A DNA stretch of 64,000 nt from Actinomyces trachealis (GTDB lineage Bacteria > Actinomycetota > Actinomycetes > Actinomycetales > Actinomycetaceae). Below, piece after piece: positions 63,235 through 64,000 of this stretch. The stretch lies in NCBI RefSeq assembly GCF_015711475.1, contig NZ_CP065027.1:1612001-1676000 (forward strand), in the 5' to 3' direction. The notes below the pieces were generated by a model that saw only the letters and a list, made by a program, of their open reading frames with translations, did no database searches and was not told the origin of the DNA. Every line of letters begins with the position of its first letter. The stretch's first letter is position 1. The translations under genes and the position numbers were made by a program.

Positions 63235-64000
63235 TCACCAGTACCGGAGCCAGACTCCCGAGCCGGAGAAGAGTGACCAGCGTCCGTCGACGACCTGCCA
63301 GCCGGTCCTCATCTGGCCACTAGCAGCCATGTAGTACCAGGAGCCACCGTCCTTAACCCAACCGGTCGCCATCTGGCCACTAGCAGCCATGTAGTACCAG
63401 GAGCCACCGTCCTTAACCCAACCGGTCGCCATCTGGCCGGTGGGCGGGGCGAAGTAGTACCAAGAGCCCGACAGACTCTTCCATCCCTTGACAGGCCGAC
63501 CATTGGCAGCCCCCCAGAACCTCTTGCCGCCAGCGCGGAACCAACCGGTCTTCAAGGGTATGCTGAGGCGGGTAGTCTTAGCGTAGCCCGGCAAGGTGGC
63601 TGTCACGCGGCAGCTCACGGCATGACCCATGTCAGCTGCGGTCAGCTTATAGGTCTTCTGCCTGGCCTTCGGGATCGGTTTGCCGTCACGCATCCACTGG
63701 TAGGCGAGCCGAGTCGGCTTGGGCGACCAGGAGCCCGCGTTGACGCTCAGCTTCGATCCCTTCGCGTACTTTCCCGTGATGACCGGGGTCGGTGCTTTCG
63801 CGAAAGTAGCCCACCGCACGACGATCGGCGCACTCGTCTTCGTCGTCGTATTGTATCCGCGCGACGTCGCCGTCACCCTGAAGGAGATCTTGTGGTTGAC
63901 GTCAGCCGAGACGGTCTTGTAGCTCAAGCCCGTCGCCTTCGGGATCGGTTTGCCGTCACGCAGCCACCGATAGGAAAGCCCTGTCGGCTTGGGAGACCAG
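63235..64000 (-). CDS. Cell-surface protein with Ig-like and choline/cell-wall-binding-type repeats (5' part outside window)
   Basis: Only the last 255 codons are in view. From the N-terminal side: two or more repeats of about 90 residues with W-S-P-K-P-T-x-L-x-Y-x-W-x-R-D-G-K-P-I-P and xVTAT, an Ig-like/bacterial adhesion fold, then C-terminal repeats of 20 residues built on GWVKDGGSWYYMAASGQMATGW, like the cell-wall/choline-binding repeats (CW_binding) of Gram-positive surface enzymes. The ending WSLFSGSGVWLRYW has no LPxTG, so attachment is by the repeats. An enzyme or adhesin domain probably lies to the right of the window. Confidence 0.82.
   Translation of the reverse strand, partial: WSPKPTGLSYRWLRDGKPIPKATGLSYKTVSADVNHKISFRVTATSRGYNTTTKTSAPIVVRWATFAKAPTPVITGKYAKGSKLSVNAGSWSPKPTRLAYQWMRDGKPIPKARQKTYKLTAADMGHAVSCRVTATLPGYAKTTRLSIPLKTGWFRAGGKRFWGAANGRPVKGWKSLSGSWYYFAPPTGQMATGWVKDGGSWYYMAASGQMATGWVKDGGSWYYMAASGQMRTGWQVVDGRWSLFSGSGVWLRYW
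63311..63430. repeat. Two identical 60-bp tandem repeats in the surface gene
   Basis: 63311-63370 and 63371-63430 are base-for-base identical, encoding two copies of a 20-residue cell-wall-binding repeat; a third, diverged copy starts at 63431. Perfect identity indicates recent expansion or gene conversion. Confidence 0.95.

Noticed and set aside
63311..63430. Tandem identical repeats that could suggest a CRISPR array
   Set aside because: Units are contiguous with no spacers and lie in frame within a surface-protein gene.

Overview
The window is about 64 kb of a GC-rich actinobacterial chromosome. Gene content and order (gpsA-plsC-murA-leuD-leuC with a divergent NdgR-type regulator; ftsK-pgsA-pncC-clgR-DUF3046-recA-recX; miaB-miaA-dapF-hflX-dinG-lexA-nrdR), actinobacterial SOS boxes, AUG/GUG/UUG starts and many 4-bp ATGA/GTGA overlaps point to the family Actinomycetaceae (Actinomyces/Schaalia-like). 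The genus is an inference from content. No 16S rRNA gene is present to confirm it.

Layout. 1-7.2 kb: phospholipid and peptidoglycan precursor genes, leucine biosynthesis with its IclR-type regulator, and a GT4 glycosyltransferase. 7.5-10.5 kb: a large secreted GH20 hexosaminidase. 10.8-14 kb: nrdR, a LysM membrane protein and lexA around an intergenic region with three SOS boxes, then ldh. 14-25.6 kb: dinG, hflX, a methyltransferase, brnQ, dapF, miaA, two coupled YbjN-family genes, a NUDIX hydrolase and miaB. 25.7-29.1 kb: GTP-type PEP carboxykinase behind a perfect palindrome, then a badly frameshifted secreted-protein relic carrying a 13-C tract. 29.2-40.2 kb: recX/recA (with an SOS box and a second, PafBC-type damage promoter), DUF3046, clgR, pncC, pgsA, a CapA-like lipoprotein, ftsK, a PfkB kinase and RNase J. 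40.3-45.3 kb: two tRNA-Glu and one tRNA-Gln, a frameshifted gene, gltX, a MalY/PatB-type aminotransferase and an FAH-family enzyme. 45.4-51 kb: a tandem array of four AGCS sodium:amino-acid symporter genes, one a relic with internal deletions. 51-64 kb: a DUF3516 helicase, a decayed ABC transporter locus starting with a 26-residue signal-like peptide, several gene fragments, YbaK, YccF and ATP-grasp proteins, prolyl iminopeptidase, tRNA-Lys x2, peroxiredoxin, tRNA-Leu, and the 3' end of a repeat-rich cell-surface gene cut by the window edge.

How it fits together. The core 10-40 kb region is a DNA-damage and cell-division neighbourhood: LexA, RecA, RecX, DinG, FtsK and a LysM protein placed like the SOS division inhibitors. 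It is mixed with tRNA modification (MiaA, MiaB) and stress proteolysis control (ClgR). All housekeeping genes read through intact. Frameshifts, nonsense codons and deletions are confined to accessory genes (secreted proteins, one AGCS copy, the ABC permease, small fragments), which favours real gene decay over poor sequence quality. I did not find a convincing wholly new system. The points most worth following are the two separate damage-response signals at recA, the three-box lexA control region, the tandem AGCS array with a coupled 19-codon leader ORF, the pckG palindrome together with an altered P-loop, and the signal-peptide/ABC/permease locus.
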